64,000 bases of DNA from Polaribacter sp. WD7 (lineage in GTDB: Bacteria > Bacteroidota > Bacteroidia > Flavobacteriales > Flavobacteriaceae), in assembly GCF_003335085.1 (NCBI RefSeq), contig NZ_QPEJ01000018.1, positions 310,001-374,000 on the forward strand, in the 5' to 3' direction. Shown one piece after another: positions 1 to 8,707 of the stretch (the first letter of the stretch is position 1; every line of letters begins with the position of its first letter). A program made the translations under genes and the position numbers. The notes beneath the pieces were generated by a model that was not told the DNA's origin, searched no databases, and saw only the letters and a program-made list of their open reading frames with translations.

Positions 1-918
1 CGTGGTCAGGATGAAATAAAAGTTTGGGTACGCTATGATAAAAGAGATAGATCTTCTATTAAAGACCTAGATGATATGCGAATTATTGCAGCAAACGGAA
101 CACGAATTCCGCTTTCTGAAATTGCAAATTATACTATAGAAAGAGGAGACATTGCAATTAATCATTTAGACGGAAAAAGAGAAATACAAATTACGGCAGA
201 TTTAAAAGAACTAAAAGGGAGTGCTACAGCAATTTTAGCTGATTTACGAAATAATGTAATGCCAGAAATTTTATCTAAATACACTTCGGTTACTCCTATT
301 TATGAAGGTCAAAATAGAGAACGTAAAAAAACAACAGATTCTGCTGCTGGTGTTGGATGGATAATTTTAGGACTCATCTATATTGTAATTGCCTTTACAT
401 TTAGATCTTATTCGCAGCCTATTCTACTTATTATTATGATTCCGTTTAGTATGATTGGTGTAGTTTGGGGGCATTTCATACACGATTTTTCTATTGGTAT
501 TTTATCCTTTTTGGGCATTATTGCCTTAATAGGGATTATGGTAAACGATGGTTTGGTATTAATTGGCAAATTCAATAATTATTTAACCGAAGGTATGAAG
601 TACGATGTTGCTTTAATTGCAGCAGGAAAATCTCGTTTTAGAGCTATTTTTTTAACCTCATTAACCACTATTGCAGGTTTAGCCCCTTTAATTTTTGAAA
701 AAAGTAGGCAAGCCCAATTTTTAATACCTATGGCAATTTCAATTGCTTATGGTATTGCTATAGCTACTTTATTAACGTTAATTGTTTTACCAATGTTACT
801 ATCTACTTCTAATTGGTTTAAGGTAAAAATAAAATGGCTAAAAACAGGTAATAAGATAACAAAAGAAGAGGTAGAAAGAGCTGTAATAGATGCTAAATAC
901 GATGAAAATGAGATATAA
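1..918 (+). CDS. RND efflux permease, C-terminal part (gene starts before window)
   Basis: This is the 3' end of an inner-membrane RND (AcrB/HAE1-type) proton-driven efflux permease. The frame is already open at base 1, so the gene begins upstream. The visible ~305 residues hold the end of the second periplasmic porter region and then the last transmembrane helices. These include the typical segment around GIIALIGIMVNDGLVLI (TM10-like), a second helix pair around LTSLTTIAGLAPLIFE, and the final helix ending in VLPMLL. The C-terminal tail is short and charged. The next gene is a TolC-type outer membrane channel whose start codon overlaps the stop, so the two form a tripartite pump with a membrane fusion protein presumably encoded upstream. 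The substrate cannot be told from this fragment. Family assignment is confident. Confidence 0.9.
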   Translation, partial: RGQDEIKVWVRYDKRDRSSIKDLDDMRIIAANGTRIPLSEIANYTIERGDIAINHLDGKREIQITADLKELKGSATAILADLRNNVMPEILSKYTSVTPIYEGQNRERKKTTDSAAGVGWIILGLIYIVIAFTFRSYSQPILLIIMIPFSMIGVVWGHFIHDFSIGILSFLGIIALIGIMVNDGLVLIGKFNNYLTEGMKYDVALIAAGKSRFRAIFLTSLTTIAGLAPLIFEKSRQAQFLIPMAISIAYGIAIATLLTLIVLPMLLSTSNWFKVKIKWLKTGNKITKEEVERAVIDAKYDENEI

Positions 919-2362
919 AAGCCGGAAAATATCCTGTCAATTTGAGTGGATTTTACAGACGAAAGGAGTAAAATTTGTACCGAGAACCAATAGATTTCTC
1001 GATACTATTTTTTATCATTCCTCAAAAAAATCACTCGGAGTCACAGTACTTATTTTGTTCTTTTCGCTAAATATTTCATCACAAGAAATTCTAACAAAAA
1101 AAGAGGCCTTAGCAATTGCTTTACAAAACAATTTTGGTATTAAAATTGCCAATAATAATCTAGAAGTTGCTAAAAACAATGCCAGCATATTAAATGGTGG
1201 TTTTTTACCAACTGCAGCTATAAATTCTGGAGCAGATTTTAGGAGAAATAATCAAAGTTTTACTTTTACGGATAGAAATACAGGTAACGATTCTGAAATT
1301 TCTGGAGAAGGAATAATTACAAGAAACTACAATGCCTCAGTTGGCGTAAATTATACTATTTTTGACGGTTTAGGTAGAAAATACAACTACAAACAATTAA
1401 AAGAAACTTATAATTTAACAGAACTACAGGCAAGGGAAACTATAGAAAATACCTATTTACAACTATTTACGATTTACTTTCAAATTGCCAGATTATCAGA
1501 AAACAAAACCAATTTACAAGAGGCACTTCGTATTTCTAAAAGACGATTAAAAAGAGCTAAATACCAATATGAATATGGACAATCCACAAAGTTAGAATTT
1601 TTAAATGCTCAAGTAGATCTTAATAATGACAGTATAGCCTACATTTCTGCCAAACAGCAATTGAGTAATGCAAAAAGAGGTTTAAATGTGGTTTTAGGTG
1701 TGGAAAAAGAAAGTAATTACACCGTAGAAACTCAGGTTACCTATAGTACATTGTTAAATTTAGAGGAGTTATCTCAAAAAACAATGACAAATAATTCTTT
1801 ACTAAAACAGAACGAAACAAATATAGCTATAAGCGAGTTTAATTTAAAAGTAAACAAGGCCAATTACTTTCCTACGTTAAACTTTAATGCTTCTTACGGC
1901 TTCAACAGAACAGAAAATCAAAACTTAATCAACCCTTTTGGTGCTAAATTAATTACTTCTGATGGATTAAACGCAGGTGTAAATTTAGTCTGGAATATTT
2001 TTGATGGAGGAACACGGAAAACCCGAGTGGCAAATGCTAAAATAGTATTAGATAATCAGCAAATAGCTTTAGAACAGCAACAAATTACTATAAAAAACAA
2101 CCTAAAGAATACTTGGGAAAATTATCAAAATCAACTGTTTATTTTAAAAGCTCAAGAAACCAATGTTTTGACCACGCAAAATAATTTTGATAGAACGCAA
2201 GAACGCTTTAAATTAGGGCAAATTTCTTCTGTAGAATTTCGTCAAGCTCAAATTAACTTAATCAACGCAAAAACAGCACTAAATAATGCAAAGTTTGATG
2301 CCAAATTGATAGAATTACAGTTACTACAATTAAGTGGGGATATTTTAAATATAGAATTTTAA
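902..2362 (+). CDS. TolC family outer membrane efflux protein, N-terminus altered by a repeat
   Basis: This is the outer membrane channel of the upstream RND pump. Two TolC/OEP repeats of amphipathic coiled coil are visible, with the usual openings LTKKEALAIALQNNF and AKANYFPTLN-like segments and the paired GLGRKYNYKQ / GGTRKTRVAN turns. In-frame ATGs lie at 890, 902 and 908, all overlapping the permease stop; 902 or 908 is the most natural coupled start. The hydrophobic signal-peptide core (VTVLILFFSLNIS, followed by SQE) comes only about 45-50 residues after the start. The intervening residues are translated from a palindromic intergenic repeat (934-1046). No ATG, GTG or TTG in frame lies between 908 and the hydrophobic core, so export must use a very long n-region, or start at a non-standard codon, or be impaired. 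The mature part looks intact. Confidence 0.85.
   Translation: MKMRYKSRKISCQFEWILQTKGVKFVPRTNRFLDTIFYHSSKKSLGVTVLILFFSLNISSQEILTKKEALAIALQNNFGIKIANNNLEVAKNNASILNGGFLPTAAINSGADFRRNNQSFTFTDRNTGNDSEISGEGIITRNYNASVGVNYTIFDGLGRKYNYKQLKETYNLTELQARETIENTYLQLFTIYFQIARLSENKTNLQEALRISKRRLKRAKYQYEYGQSTKLEFLNAQVDLNNDSIAYISAKQQLSNAKRGLNVVLGVEKESNYTVETQVTYSTLLNLEELSQKTMTNNSLLKQNETNIAISEFNLKVNKANYFPTLNFNASYGFNRTENQNLINPFGAKLITSDGLNAGVNLVWNIFDGGTRKTRVANAKIVLDNQQIALEQQQITIKNNLKNTWENYQNQLFILKAQETNVLTTQNNFDRTQERFKLGQISSVEFRQAQINLINAKTALNNAKFDAKLIELQLLQLSGDILNIEF
934..1046 (+). repeat. Palindromic flavobacterial repeat (copy 1) inside the tolC 5' end
   Basis: This copy starts CTGTCAATTTGAGTGG and ends TCACTCGGAGTCACAG. 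Internally it has GTACCGAGAA, a short loop and TTTCTCGATAC, so it can fold into a long imperfect hairpin. It matches the reverse complement of the core of the element at 7246-7362 over its whole length, apart from scattered substitutions and a different loop. It carries no gene of its own. It lies between the permease stop and the sequence encoding the signal-peptide core of the TolC protein, and keeps that frame open. Confidence 0.8.
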
Positions 2363-2410
2363 TCAAATTTATTTGGTATAATTTTACGTTACTTTTTTTT
2401 AAGAATATAT

Positions 2411-2698
2411 ATGAAATTCAATCAAATTATAGATCAAGAAAAACCAGTGTTGATAGATTTTTTTGCAACCTGGTGTGGTCCATGTCAAACCATGAGCCCA
2501 CTTTTAAAGCAAGTAAAAGATCAATTAGGAGATACTGTAAAAATCATAAAGATAGATGTTGATAAAAACAAAGCTTTAGCCAGTAAGTTTCAAGTAAGAG
2601 GTGTGCCTACTTTTGTGCTTTTTAAAAATGGAGAACAAGTTTGGAAACAATCTGGTTTGGTTTCAAAAAAAGACTTAATTGCTAAGCTTACGCAATAG
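2411..2698 (+). CDS. trxA: Thioredoxin
   Basis: This encodes a small cytoplasmic thiol-disulfide reductant. The active site WCGPC (C22 and C25) follows the typical strand VLIDFFAT. The cis-proline loop is RGVPTF, followed by VLFKNGEQV. At 95 residues it is slightly shorter than the usual ~105-residue thioredoxin because the first strand and helix are abbreviated. It has no signal peptide or membrane anchor. It stands alone after the efflux genes and converges on nadB, overlapping its stop by 11 bases. No clear TAnnTTTG box is visible in the 48-base gap before it. The name trxA is a family-level assignment, since other thioredoxin paralogues are likely elsewhere. Confidence 0.9.
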   Translation: MKFNQIIDQEKPVLIDFFATWCGPCQTMSPLLKQVKDQLGDTVKIIKIDVDKNKALASKFQVRGVPTFVLFKNGEQVWKQSGLVSKKDLIAKLTQ

Positions 2699-4283
2699 TT
2701 TTTATACAATCTAAGTTGTAAAAACCGCCACAATTTACAGTTCTTTTTTTAGAAAACTGGGTAATTAAATAGGCAGTGGTAATCAAGTTTCGTAACTCAC
2801 ATAAATCTTCAGAAAGTTCAGAATTATCGTACAAACGCTTATTATCTTCATACAGAAGACGAAGCCTCTTTTCTGCACGTGCCAAACGCTCATTAGAACG
2901 CACAATACCAACATAATTGGTCATAATGGTTTTTACCTCGTTTCTAGCCTGAGAAGTAAGTACCTTTTCAGTATTTTCTACAACACCTGTATCGTTCCAA
3001 GCAGGAATCTTATTAGGAAACTTAGCTTTTGCGAACTTTTTAGATACGGCTTTAAATGCCTTATGGGCATACACTAAACCTTCTAATAAAGAATTAGATG
3101 CCAATCTATTTCCCCCATGTAAGCCCGTTCGTGTAACTTCTCCGCAAGCGTATAGGTTTTTAATAGATGTTTTTCCTTTTTTATTCACATTTACGCCACC
3201 ACAAGTATAATGACAAGCTGGAGCTATAGGAATAAAATCTTTAGAAACATCAATATTTAAAGAACTACATTTTTTTGTAATATTAGGAAAATGCTCTTTA
3301 AATTTTACGATATCTAAATGCGTACAATCTAAGTATAAATGGGGTTTCCCGCTCTTTTTAAGTTCATTATCTATTGCTCTAGCCACAATATCTCTAGAGG
3401 CAAGTTCTTCACGCTCATCATAGTTTTGCATGAAAAAATTACCGTCATAATCTCTTAGTTTTGCTCCAAAACCCCTAACCGCTTCAGAAATCAGAAATGC
3501 CGGGTATTCTCCTGGATTATACAAAGCTGTGGGATGAAACTGAATAAATTCCATTTCAGAAATTTCTGCTTTAGCTCTATACGCCATTCCAATTCCGTCA
3601 CCAGTTGCTACTGTAGGGTTTGTGGTGGTTTCATATACTTGCCCATTACCACCAGAGGCAAGCAACGTAAATTTGCTGACAAAGGTTATAACAGCTCCTT
3701 TTTTAATGTCTAAAACGTAAGCGCCAAAACAAGAAATTTTACTATTTCTTTTGGTTTGTTTTTGTTGAACCTGATGTTCTGTAATTAAGTCTATTGCAAA
3801 ATGATATGGTAAAAAATCGATGTTTTCTAACGCTTCTACCTGAGCCAATAAAGTACGTTCTATTTCTGCTCCGGTAATATCTGCATGATGTAAAATTCTA
3901 TGTTGAGAATGCCCACCTTCACGACCTAAATCATAATCTCCATTTTCATCTTCATCAAATTTAGCACCCCAATTAATAAGTTCTTTTAATCGTTTTGGAC
4001 CATCTTCTACAACCATTTTTACAACATCTTCATCACACAAACCATCACCAGCAATTATAGTATCGTTTATATGTTGCTCAAAAGAATCTACAGCTTTATT
4101 ATATACAGACGCTATGCCTCCTTGGGCATATTTGGTATTAGATTCACTTTTTTGGTCCTTGGTAACAATAGTAATTTTCGCATTTTTATGCTTATTTGCT
4201 GTTTTTAACGCAAATGTTAAACCAGCAATTCCAGAACCAATTACTAAAAAATCTGTAGTATGTATTTTTTGCTCTACAAGCAT
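2688..4283 (-). CDS. nadB: L-aspartate oxidase (NAD biosynthesis)
   Basis: This flavoprotein oxidises L-aspartate to iminoaspartate, the first step of de novo NAD synthesis in the cytoplasm. The N-terminal FAD-binding motif is [10 protein letters not shown] at about residues 16-25. The succinate dehydrogenase/fumarate reductase-like signatures [20 protein letters not shown] and [10 protein letters not shown] are present, as are HYTCGGV and [22 protein letters not shown]. The C-terminus carries the helical fumarate-reductase C domain. At 531 residues it is of normal length. It lies four bases downstream of nadA on the same strand, so the two enzymes that make quinolinate are co-transcribed. 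The start is ATG. Confidence 0.96.
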   Translation of the reverse strand: MLVEQKIHTTDFLVIGSGIAGLTFALKTANKHKNAKITIVTKDQKSESNTKYAQGGIASVYNKAVDSFEQHINDTIIAGDGLCDEDVVKMVVEDGPKRLKELINWGAKFDEDENGDYDLGREGGHSQHRILHHADITGAEIERTLLAQVEALENIDFLPYHFAIDLITEHQVQQKQTKRNSKISCFGAYVLDIKKGAVITFVSKFTLLASGGNGQVYETTTNPTVATGDGIGMAYRAKAEISEMEFIQFHPTALYNPGEYPAFLISEAVRGFGAKLRDYDGNFFMQNYDEREELASRDIVARAIDNELKKSGKPHLYLDCTHLDIVKFKEHFPNITKKCSSLNIDVSKDFIPIAPACHYTCGGVNVNKKGKTSIKNLYACGEVTRTGLHGGNRLASNSLLEGLVYAHKAFKAVSKKFAKAKFPNKIPAWNDTGVVENTEKVLTSQARNEVKTIMTNYVGIVRSNERLARAEKRLRLLYEDNKRLYDNSELSEDLCELRNLITTAYLITQFSKKRTVNCGGFYNLDCIKTIA

Positions 4284-4287
4284 ATAA

Positions 4288-5283
4288 TTATTTAGAAATT
4301 TCTAACATTCTTTGAATAGGTACTATGGCTTTTTTACACAACTCTGCATCTACTTCAATATCTGGAAGCTCGTATTTTAAACACAAATACAACTTTTTTA
4401 AGGTATTCATTTTCATGTATGCACATTCGCTACAAGCGCAAGTATTGTCTTCTTTTGCAGGTGCAGGAATAATTATTTTATCAGGATTTTCTTGCATCAT
4501 TTGAAACAAAATACCCGCTTCTGTAGCCACAATAAATTTATTTTTGGTGCTGTTTTTTACGTGATTTAAAAGTCCTGATGTAGAACCAATATATTTGGCA
4601 ACTTTAAGCATATGGGCTTCAGATTCTGGATGCGCAATTAACTCTGCATCTGGATGTTCTTGAAATAAATCAATTAGTTTTTCCATAGAAAAAGCCTCAT
4701 GAACCATACAAGCACCATCCCAAAGTAACATGTTTCTACCTGTTTCTTTGTTTAAATAATCACCCAAATTTCTATCAGGAGCAAAAATAATTGGTTGTTC
4801 TTTAGGAATTGAATCTATTATTTTTCGAGCGTTTGATGAGGTACAAACATAATCACTCAACGCCTTAATTTCTGCAGAACAATTAATATATGTTACTACG
4901 ATATGATCTGGATGCTTTGCTTTAAATGCGGCAAAGTCTTCTGGCGGACAAGAATCTGCCAAAGAACAACCCGCTAACAAATCTGGTAAAATTACTTTTT
5001 TATCAGGATTCAAAATCTTTGCAGTTTCTGCCATAAAATGCACACCAGCAAATACAATCATATCTGCATTCGTTTGTGCTGCTTGTTGTGCTAAAGCTAA
5101 ACTATCACCTACAAAATCGGCTATTTCTTGAATTTCATCAATCTGATAATAATGCGCTAGTAATACTGCATTTTTCTCTTTTTTAAGGCGAAGAATTTCT
5201 TCGATATAATCAATATTTGGAGTATTGATATCTAAAAACCCTTTTTCAGTTAATTTTTCTTTTGCAGTAACTAAAGTTTCCAT
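4288..5283 (-). CDS. nadA: Quinolinate synthase A
   Basis: This condenses iminoaspartate from NadB with dihydroxyacetone phosphate to make quinolinate, using an oxygen-sensitive [4Fe-4S] cluster. Likely cluster cysteines lie in [11 protein letters not shown], in the GACMVHE region and in [12 protein letters not shown]. The substrate motif AHYYQ and the repeated three-layer pattern ([30 protein letters not shown]) are typical. The frame can be extended to a TTG at 5310, but that TTG is the end of a TATATTTG promoter box. The ATG at 5283 (METLVTAK) is therefore the better start, giving 331 residues. The gene is first in the nadA-nadB operon. Confidence 0.95.
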   Translation of the reverse strand: METLVTAKEKLTEKGFLDINTPNIDYIEEILRLKKEKNAVLLAHYYQIDEIQEIADFVGDSLALAQQAAQTNADMIVFAGVHFMAETAKILNPDKKVILPDLLAGCSLADSCPPEDFAAFKAKHPDHIVVTYINCSAEIKALSDYVCTSSNARKIIDSIPKEQPIIFAPDRNLGDYLNKETGRNMLLWDGACMVHEAFSMEKLIDLFQEHPDAELIAHPESEAHMLKVAKYIGSTSGLLNHVKNSTKNKFIVATEAGILFQMMQENPDKIIIPAPAKEDNTCACSECAYMKMNTLKKLYLCLKYELPDIEVDAELCKKAIVPIQRMLEISK

Positions 5284-5307
5284 ATTTGTTTTTTTAAAAC
5301 GGGAGTG

Positions 5308-5315
5308 CAAATATA
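5308..5315 (-). promoter_or_regulatory. -7 promoter box of nadAB
   Basis: On the minus strand this reads TATATTTG, a full match to the Bacteroidota consensus TAnnTTTG, about 25 bases before the nadA ATG. I see no convincing TTG at the -33 position. Confidence 0.6.
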
Positions 5316-5380
5316 ACTCTATTTTATTGGTAGGGAAATGATTATATTTATTCTAACAAAAAATGAATAAAAGTTAAAAA

Positions 5381-5962
5381 ATGGATTTATCGGAAAAAGC
5401 ATGGGATTTAAGATATCAAAATAGTGATATTGGTTGGGATTTGGGGATTATTTCTCCTCCTTTAAAGGCATATTTTGATCATTTAGAAGATAAAAATTGT
5501 AAAATTTTGATTCCAGGAGGTGGTAATTCTTATGAAGCAGAATATTTATTTGCTAAAGGATTTAAAAATGTTTTTGTCATAGATTTATCTAAAACAGCAT
5601 TATATAATTTATCTAACAGGGTGCCAAATTTTCCAAAATCTCAACTTATTTTAGGAGATTTTTTCGATATAAAAAACACTTTTGATTTGGTAATCGAACA
5701 AACTTTTTTTTGCGCAATTCATCCATCGTTAAGAACAAAGTATGTTACTAAAATGCATGAAATTTTAAAACCTGAAGGACAACTTGTTGGGGTATTGTTT
5801 AACGTTCCTTTATATAAAGATAGACCCCCTTTTGGAGGAAATACCAAAGAATATAAAAACTATTTTAAACCTTATTTTAACGTGGATATTTTTGAGCCAT
5901 GTTACAATTCTATCTCTAGTAGAAGAGGTAGGGAGATATTTATAAAATTGACAAAAAAATAA
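5381..5962 (+). CDS. TPMT-family SAM-dependent methyltransferase
   Basis: This is a cytoplasmic class I methyltransferase of the thiopurine S-methyltransferase (TPMT) family, 193 residues, which matches the bacterial family length. The signature WDLRYQNSDIGWDLG at the N-terminus is characteristic of TPMT. The SAM-binding glycine loop is LIPGGGNSYEAEYL, and the acidic residue at the end of strand 2 lies in VFVIDLSKTAL. The motif around EQTFFCAIHPSLR corresponds to the substrate-side loop. The natural substrate of flavobacterial members is not known to me; sulfur, selenium or tellurium methylation is described in the wider family. It has its own start 70 bases after the nadA promoter, divergent from nadA, and ends 3 bases before the convergent YihY gene. 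Confidence 0.85.
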   Translation: MDLSEKAWDLRYQNSDIGWDLGIISPPLKAYFDHLEDKNCKILIPGGGNSYEAEYLFAKGFKNVFVIDLSKTALYNLSNRVPNFPKSQLILGDFFDIKNTFDLVIEQTFFCAIHPSLRTKYVTKMHEILKPEGQLVGVLFNVPLYKDRPPFGGNTKEYKNYFKPYFNVDIFEPCYNSISSRRGREIFIKLTKK

Positions 5963-5965
5963 AAT

Positions 5966-6871
5966 TTATTCTATAATTTTTTCAGGTTGATCTAATAAGT
6001 ATTTTTTTGAGTATTGTCTTGTAAAGTGGGCTCCGTAAAATAAAATTAAACTAGTATAAGACGCCCATAACATAACTAAAATCATAGAGCCAGCTGCTCC
6101 ATAAGTAGAACCAGGTTCTAATGCATTAAAATATATTGCAAGTAAGTATTTACCCATTACAAAAAAGAGAGATGTTAGCAAAGCTCCTATTCTAACAGCT
6201 CTCCATGGCACATCTACATTCGGTAATACTTTAAACATAGCAGCAAATACAAAATATATAGAGCCAAGTGAGATGAAAACATCGAATATAAAAATATATT
6301 TTACTAAATTTTCAGACAAGAGTAATTTCAGATTTTCAGCAAAAGTGCTTAATAATGAAGTTAAAACTAAACTTATCAACAATAAAAAAACGATGATTAA
6401 AATAAAACCGAAACTTTTAAGCCTTACAAATACAGTTTCAAGAATTCCGTTTTTAAATCTTGGTTTTGCTTCCCAAATTACATCAAGTACATTTTGAATT
6501 TGAAAAAAAACTCCAGTAGAACCATACAAAAGCGTAGCAATACCAATAGTAGTAGCTACAATAGACGTTTTTTTGTTGCCATCATCAATCATCATTTTAC
6601 GAATTGCCTCTGCGGTTTCTTGACCAATGGCATTAGATATTTCTCCTAATATTTCACCTTCTACAATTTCTCTTCCCCAGATAGAACCTACAATATTAAA
6701 AATGATGATAATTAATGCGGGCAATGATAAGATAGCGTAATAAGCAATTACTGCTGCATGATTAAAAGGATTGCTATTATACCAAGATTTTGCAGCGCTA
6801 ACCAGCAAGCTTGGTAAATGCTTTATGTTAAATTTACTTTTTACAGAATAATCTTGTTTAGATTTTTTCAT
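5966..6871 (-). CDS. YihY/BrkB family inner membrane protein
   Basis: This is an inner membrane protein of the YihY/BrkB (once mis-called ribonuclease BN) family, 301 residues. The family motif NPFNHAAVIAYYAILSLPALIIII begins at about residue 35. About six hydrophobic helices follow, including GIATLLYGSTGVFFQIQNVLDVIWEAKP, the VFLLLISLVLTSLL helix and the final GSMILVMLWASYTSLILFYGAHFTR. Function is unknown; transport or an envelope role has been suggested for relatives. It is convergent with the methyltransferase gene and monocistronic. The start ATG is clear and the N-terminal ~30 residues are polar and basic, so that end is probably cytoplasmic. Confidence 0.88.
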   Translation of the reverse strand: MKKSKQDYSVKSKFNIKHLPSLLVSAAKSWYNSNPFNHAAVIAYYAILSLPALIIIIFNIVGSIWGREIVEGEILGEISNAIGQETAEAIRKMMIDDGNKKTSIVATTIGIATLLYGSTGVFFQIQNVLDVIWEAKPRFKNGILETVFVRLKSFGFILIIVFLLLISLVLTSLLSTFAENLKLLLSENLVKYIFIFDVFISLGSIYFVFAAMFKVLPNVDVPWRAVRIGALLTSLFFVMGKYLLAIYFNALEPGSTYGAAGSMILVMLWASYTSLILFYGAHFTRQYSKKYLLDQPEKIIE

Positions 6872-6971
6872 AGTTTTTTAGAAAAACATAAAAATAAAAC
6901 ATAATAACAGACAAACTCAAAAATTAAACTATTTTTAAGATTACTATTTTTATTTATTCTAAATAAATAGT

Positions 6972-6979
6972 TATATTTG
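6972..6979 (+). promoter_or_regulatory. -7 promoter box of the Cys-rich small gene
   Basis: TATATTTG, a full match to TAnnTTTG, lies 17 bases before the ATG at 6997. The flanking sequence is extremely A+T rich. No TTG is evident at -33. Its presence supports the small ORF being a real, separately transcribed gene. Confidence 0.55.
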
Positions 6980-6996
6980 CCATATATTTATTAGAA

Positions 6997-7173
6997 ATGA
7001 TTGTATTTTACACTTCAAAAAAACCAGTTATTCCTATGGCAAGCACCTCTGTTTGTGACAGTGTTTGTAGTGCCAATTGCATAAAACCTAAAAATAAGTG
7101 TTGCAATAAGTACAAAAAAAAGGGTATAAACTGCAAAAGATGCCCTAATGTATTACTTAAAGTAGCATCTTAA
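6997..7173 (+). CDS. Small cysteine-rich basic protein (58 residues), unknown function
   Basis: I do not recognise an assigned function. The ORF runs from ATG to TAA and encodes 58 residues. It has seven cysteines arranged as CDSVCSANC, then KCCNKY, then CKRCP, with many lysines between them, and ends VLLKVAS. The N-terminus MIVFYTSKKP has no convincing signal peptide, so a cytoplasmic location is likely. The cysteine spacing suggests metal binding (zinc or iron) or a redox peptide, but this is inference. It has its own TAnnTTTG box at a normal distance and sits alone in the 500-base gap between yihY and gcdH. I have an impression that similar short Cys/Lys-rich proteins occur as hypothetical genes in other Flavobacteriaceae, but I cannot verify this. 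Confidence 0.65.
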   Translation: MIVFYTSKKPVIPMASTSVCDSVCSANCIKPKNKCCNKYKKKGINCKRCPNVLLKVAS

Positions 7174-7200
7174 GCTTTTCAAAAAAAGATACTATTTTTG

Positions 7201-7394
7201 TTAAATAACCCGTTGTGCATTTTGGCGCAGAAACTAGATAAATATCAGTTCGAGTGATTTTGAGGAACGAAAAATTGTATCGAGAACTATTTATAAGCTA
7301 AAAATTGTTATTTTCGATACAAATTTTACTCATTTCAATCATAAAATCCACCCGAATTGACAGAATTTTTCAAAATGCACAACAGGTTTAAATA
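7201..7394. mobile_element. MITE-like palindromic element (copy 2, complete)
   Basis: The outer inverted repeats are AACCCGTTGTGCATTTTG (7207-7224) and CAAAATGCACAACAGGTT (7371-7388), which are reverse complements with one mismatch. Just outside or overlapping them is the direct repeat TTAAATA (7201-7207 and 7388-7394), which could be a 7-base target duplication. Inside is a second pair of imperfect arms: CAGTTCGAGTGATTTTGAGG... (from 7246) against ...CCACCCGAATTGACAG (to 7363). They meet around CGAGAAC and TTTTCGATAC. The core is the reverse complement of the repeat at 934-1046. There is no ORF within it. It is consistent with a non-autonomous, RNA-folding intergenic element. Confidence 0.75.
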
Positions 7395-7398
7395 CTAT

Positions 7399-8577
7399 TT
7401 ATTTAAAAGCGTTTAATCCTGTAACATCAAGACCTGTAATTAACAAATGGATGTCGTGTGTACCTTCATAGGTAATAACACTTTCTAGATTCATCATATG
7501 ACGCATAATAGAATATTCGCCAGTAATTCCCATACCACCTAGCATTTGTCTTGCCTCTCTAGCAATCTGTATAGCCATTTCCACATTATTTCGTTTGGCC
7601 ATAGAAATTTGAGCAGAAGTTGCTTTTCCTTCATTTTTCAATACACCTAGTCTCCAAGCTAATAGTTGAGCTTTGGTAATTTCTGTAATCATTTCTGCTA
7701 GTTTTTTTTGTTGCAATTGAAATTGCCCAATAGGTTTGCCAAATTGCTCACGTTCTTTACAATAACGAAGTGCAGTATCATAACAATCCATGGCAGCACC
7801 AATGGCACCCCAAGCAATTCCAAACCTTGCAGAGTCTAGACAACCTAAAGGAGCCCCTAAACCAGATTTATTGGGTAATAAATTTTCTTTAGGAACTTTA
7901 ACATTGTCAAAAATTAATTCTCCAGTTGCAGACGCACGAAGAGACCATTTATTATGAGTTTCAGGAGTAGAAAAACCCTCCATACCACGTTCTACAATTA
8001 ACCCGTGAATTCTACCTTCTTCATTTTTTGCCCAAACTACAGCTATATCACAAAAAGGAGCATTAGAAATCCACATTTTAGCACCATTTAATAAAAAATG
8101 ATCTCCTTTATCTTTATAATTGGTTTCCATTCCTCCAGGATTAGAACCATGGTTGGGCTCTGTTAAACCAAAACTTCCCATCCATTCTCCCGAGGCCAAT
8201 TTAGGTAAGTATTTTTTGCGTTGTTTTTCGTTTCCATATACAAAAATAGGATACATAACTAATGAGGATTGTACAGAAGCTGTAGAACGAACACCAGAAT
8301 CTCCACGTTCAATTTCTTGCATAATTAATCCGTAAGAAATTTGATCTAGTCCAGCACCACCATATTCATCAGGTATGTAAGGTCCAAAAGCACCAATATT
8401 TGCCAAACCATTGATAATTTGTTTTGGAAATATAGCTTTTTGAGCATATTCTTCAATAATTGGAGAAACATCTCGCTTTACCCAGTTACGAGCAGTATCT
8501 CTAATTAATTTATGTTCATCAGTCAATAAATCATCTAAATGATAATAATCGGGTGCTTTGAAAAGATCTTGTTTCAT
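7399..8577 (-). CDS. gcdH: Acyl-CoA dehydrogenase, glutaryl-CoA dehydrogenase type
   Basis: This is a FAD-dependent acyl-CoA dehydrogenase of 392 residues. Three ACAD domains are visible: the N-terminal helical domain (LIRDTARNWVKRDVSP), the middle beta domain (GSFGLTEPNHGSNPGGMET and WISNAP) and the C-terminal helical domain (EREQFGKPIGQFQLQQ, REARQMLGGMGITGEY). The presumed catalytic glutamate is E371 in ITYEGTHDIH. The segment GDSGVRSTASVQSSLVMYPI, with its arginine, is typical of glutaryl-CoA dehydrogenase, which oxidises and decarboxylates glutaryl-CoA to crotonyl-CoA in lysine/tryptophan breakdown. I call it at that subfamily level, although other short-chain substrates are possible. 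It is monocistronic and its stop lies 5 bases from the palindromic element. Confidence 0.87.
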   Translation of the reverse strand: MKQDLFKAPDYYHLDDLLTDEHKLIRDTARNWVKRDVSPIIEEYAQKAIFPKQIINGLANIGAFGPYIPDEYGGAGLDQISYGLIMQEIERGDSGVRSTASVQSSLVMYPIFVYGNEKQRKKYLPKLASGEWMGSFGLTEPNHGSNPGGMETNYKDKGDHFLLNGAKMWISNAPFCDIAVVWAKNEEGRIHGLIVERGMEGFSTPETHNKWSLRASATGELIFDNVKVPKENLLPNKSGLGAPLGCLDSARFGIAWGAIGAAMDCYDTALRYCKEREQFGKPIGQFQLQQKKLAEMITEITKAQLLAWRLGVLKNEGKATSAQISMAKRNNVEMAIQIAREARQMLGGMGITGEYSIMRHMMNLESVITYEGTHDIHLLITGLDVTGLNAFK

Positions 8578-8694
8578 GAAACAGTTGAATTATAAAAAAA
8601 AGAATCGTTAAAAATGATCAAATAATAATCAATAAAATTAACCATCTTTTCTAAAGTTCTTCTTTAGAAAACGTTAAAAGTTCTTCATTTCTAT

Positions 8695-8702
8695 TAAGTT
8701 TG
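8695..8702 (+). promoter_or_regulatory. -7 promoter box before rnpA
   Basis: TAAGTTTG matches TAnnTTTG and ends 5 bases before the rnpA ATG at 8708. This distance implies an extremely short leader or leaderless transcript, or that the box is fortuitous. Confidence 0.4.
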
Positions 8703-8707
8703 TATTG

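Noticed and set aside
5284..5310. N-terminal extension of nadA from a TTG at 5310
   Set aside because: The TTG is part of the TATATTTG promoter box; the ATG at 5283 begins the conserved protein.
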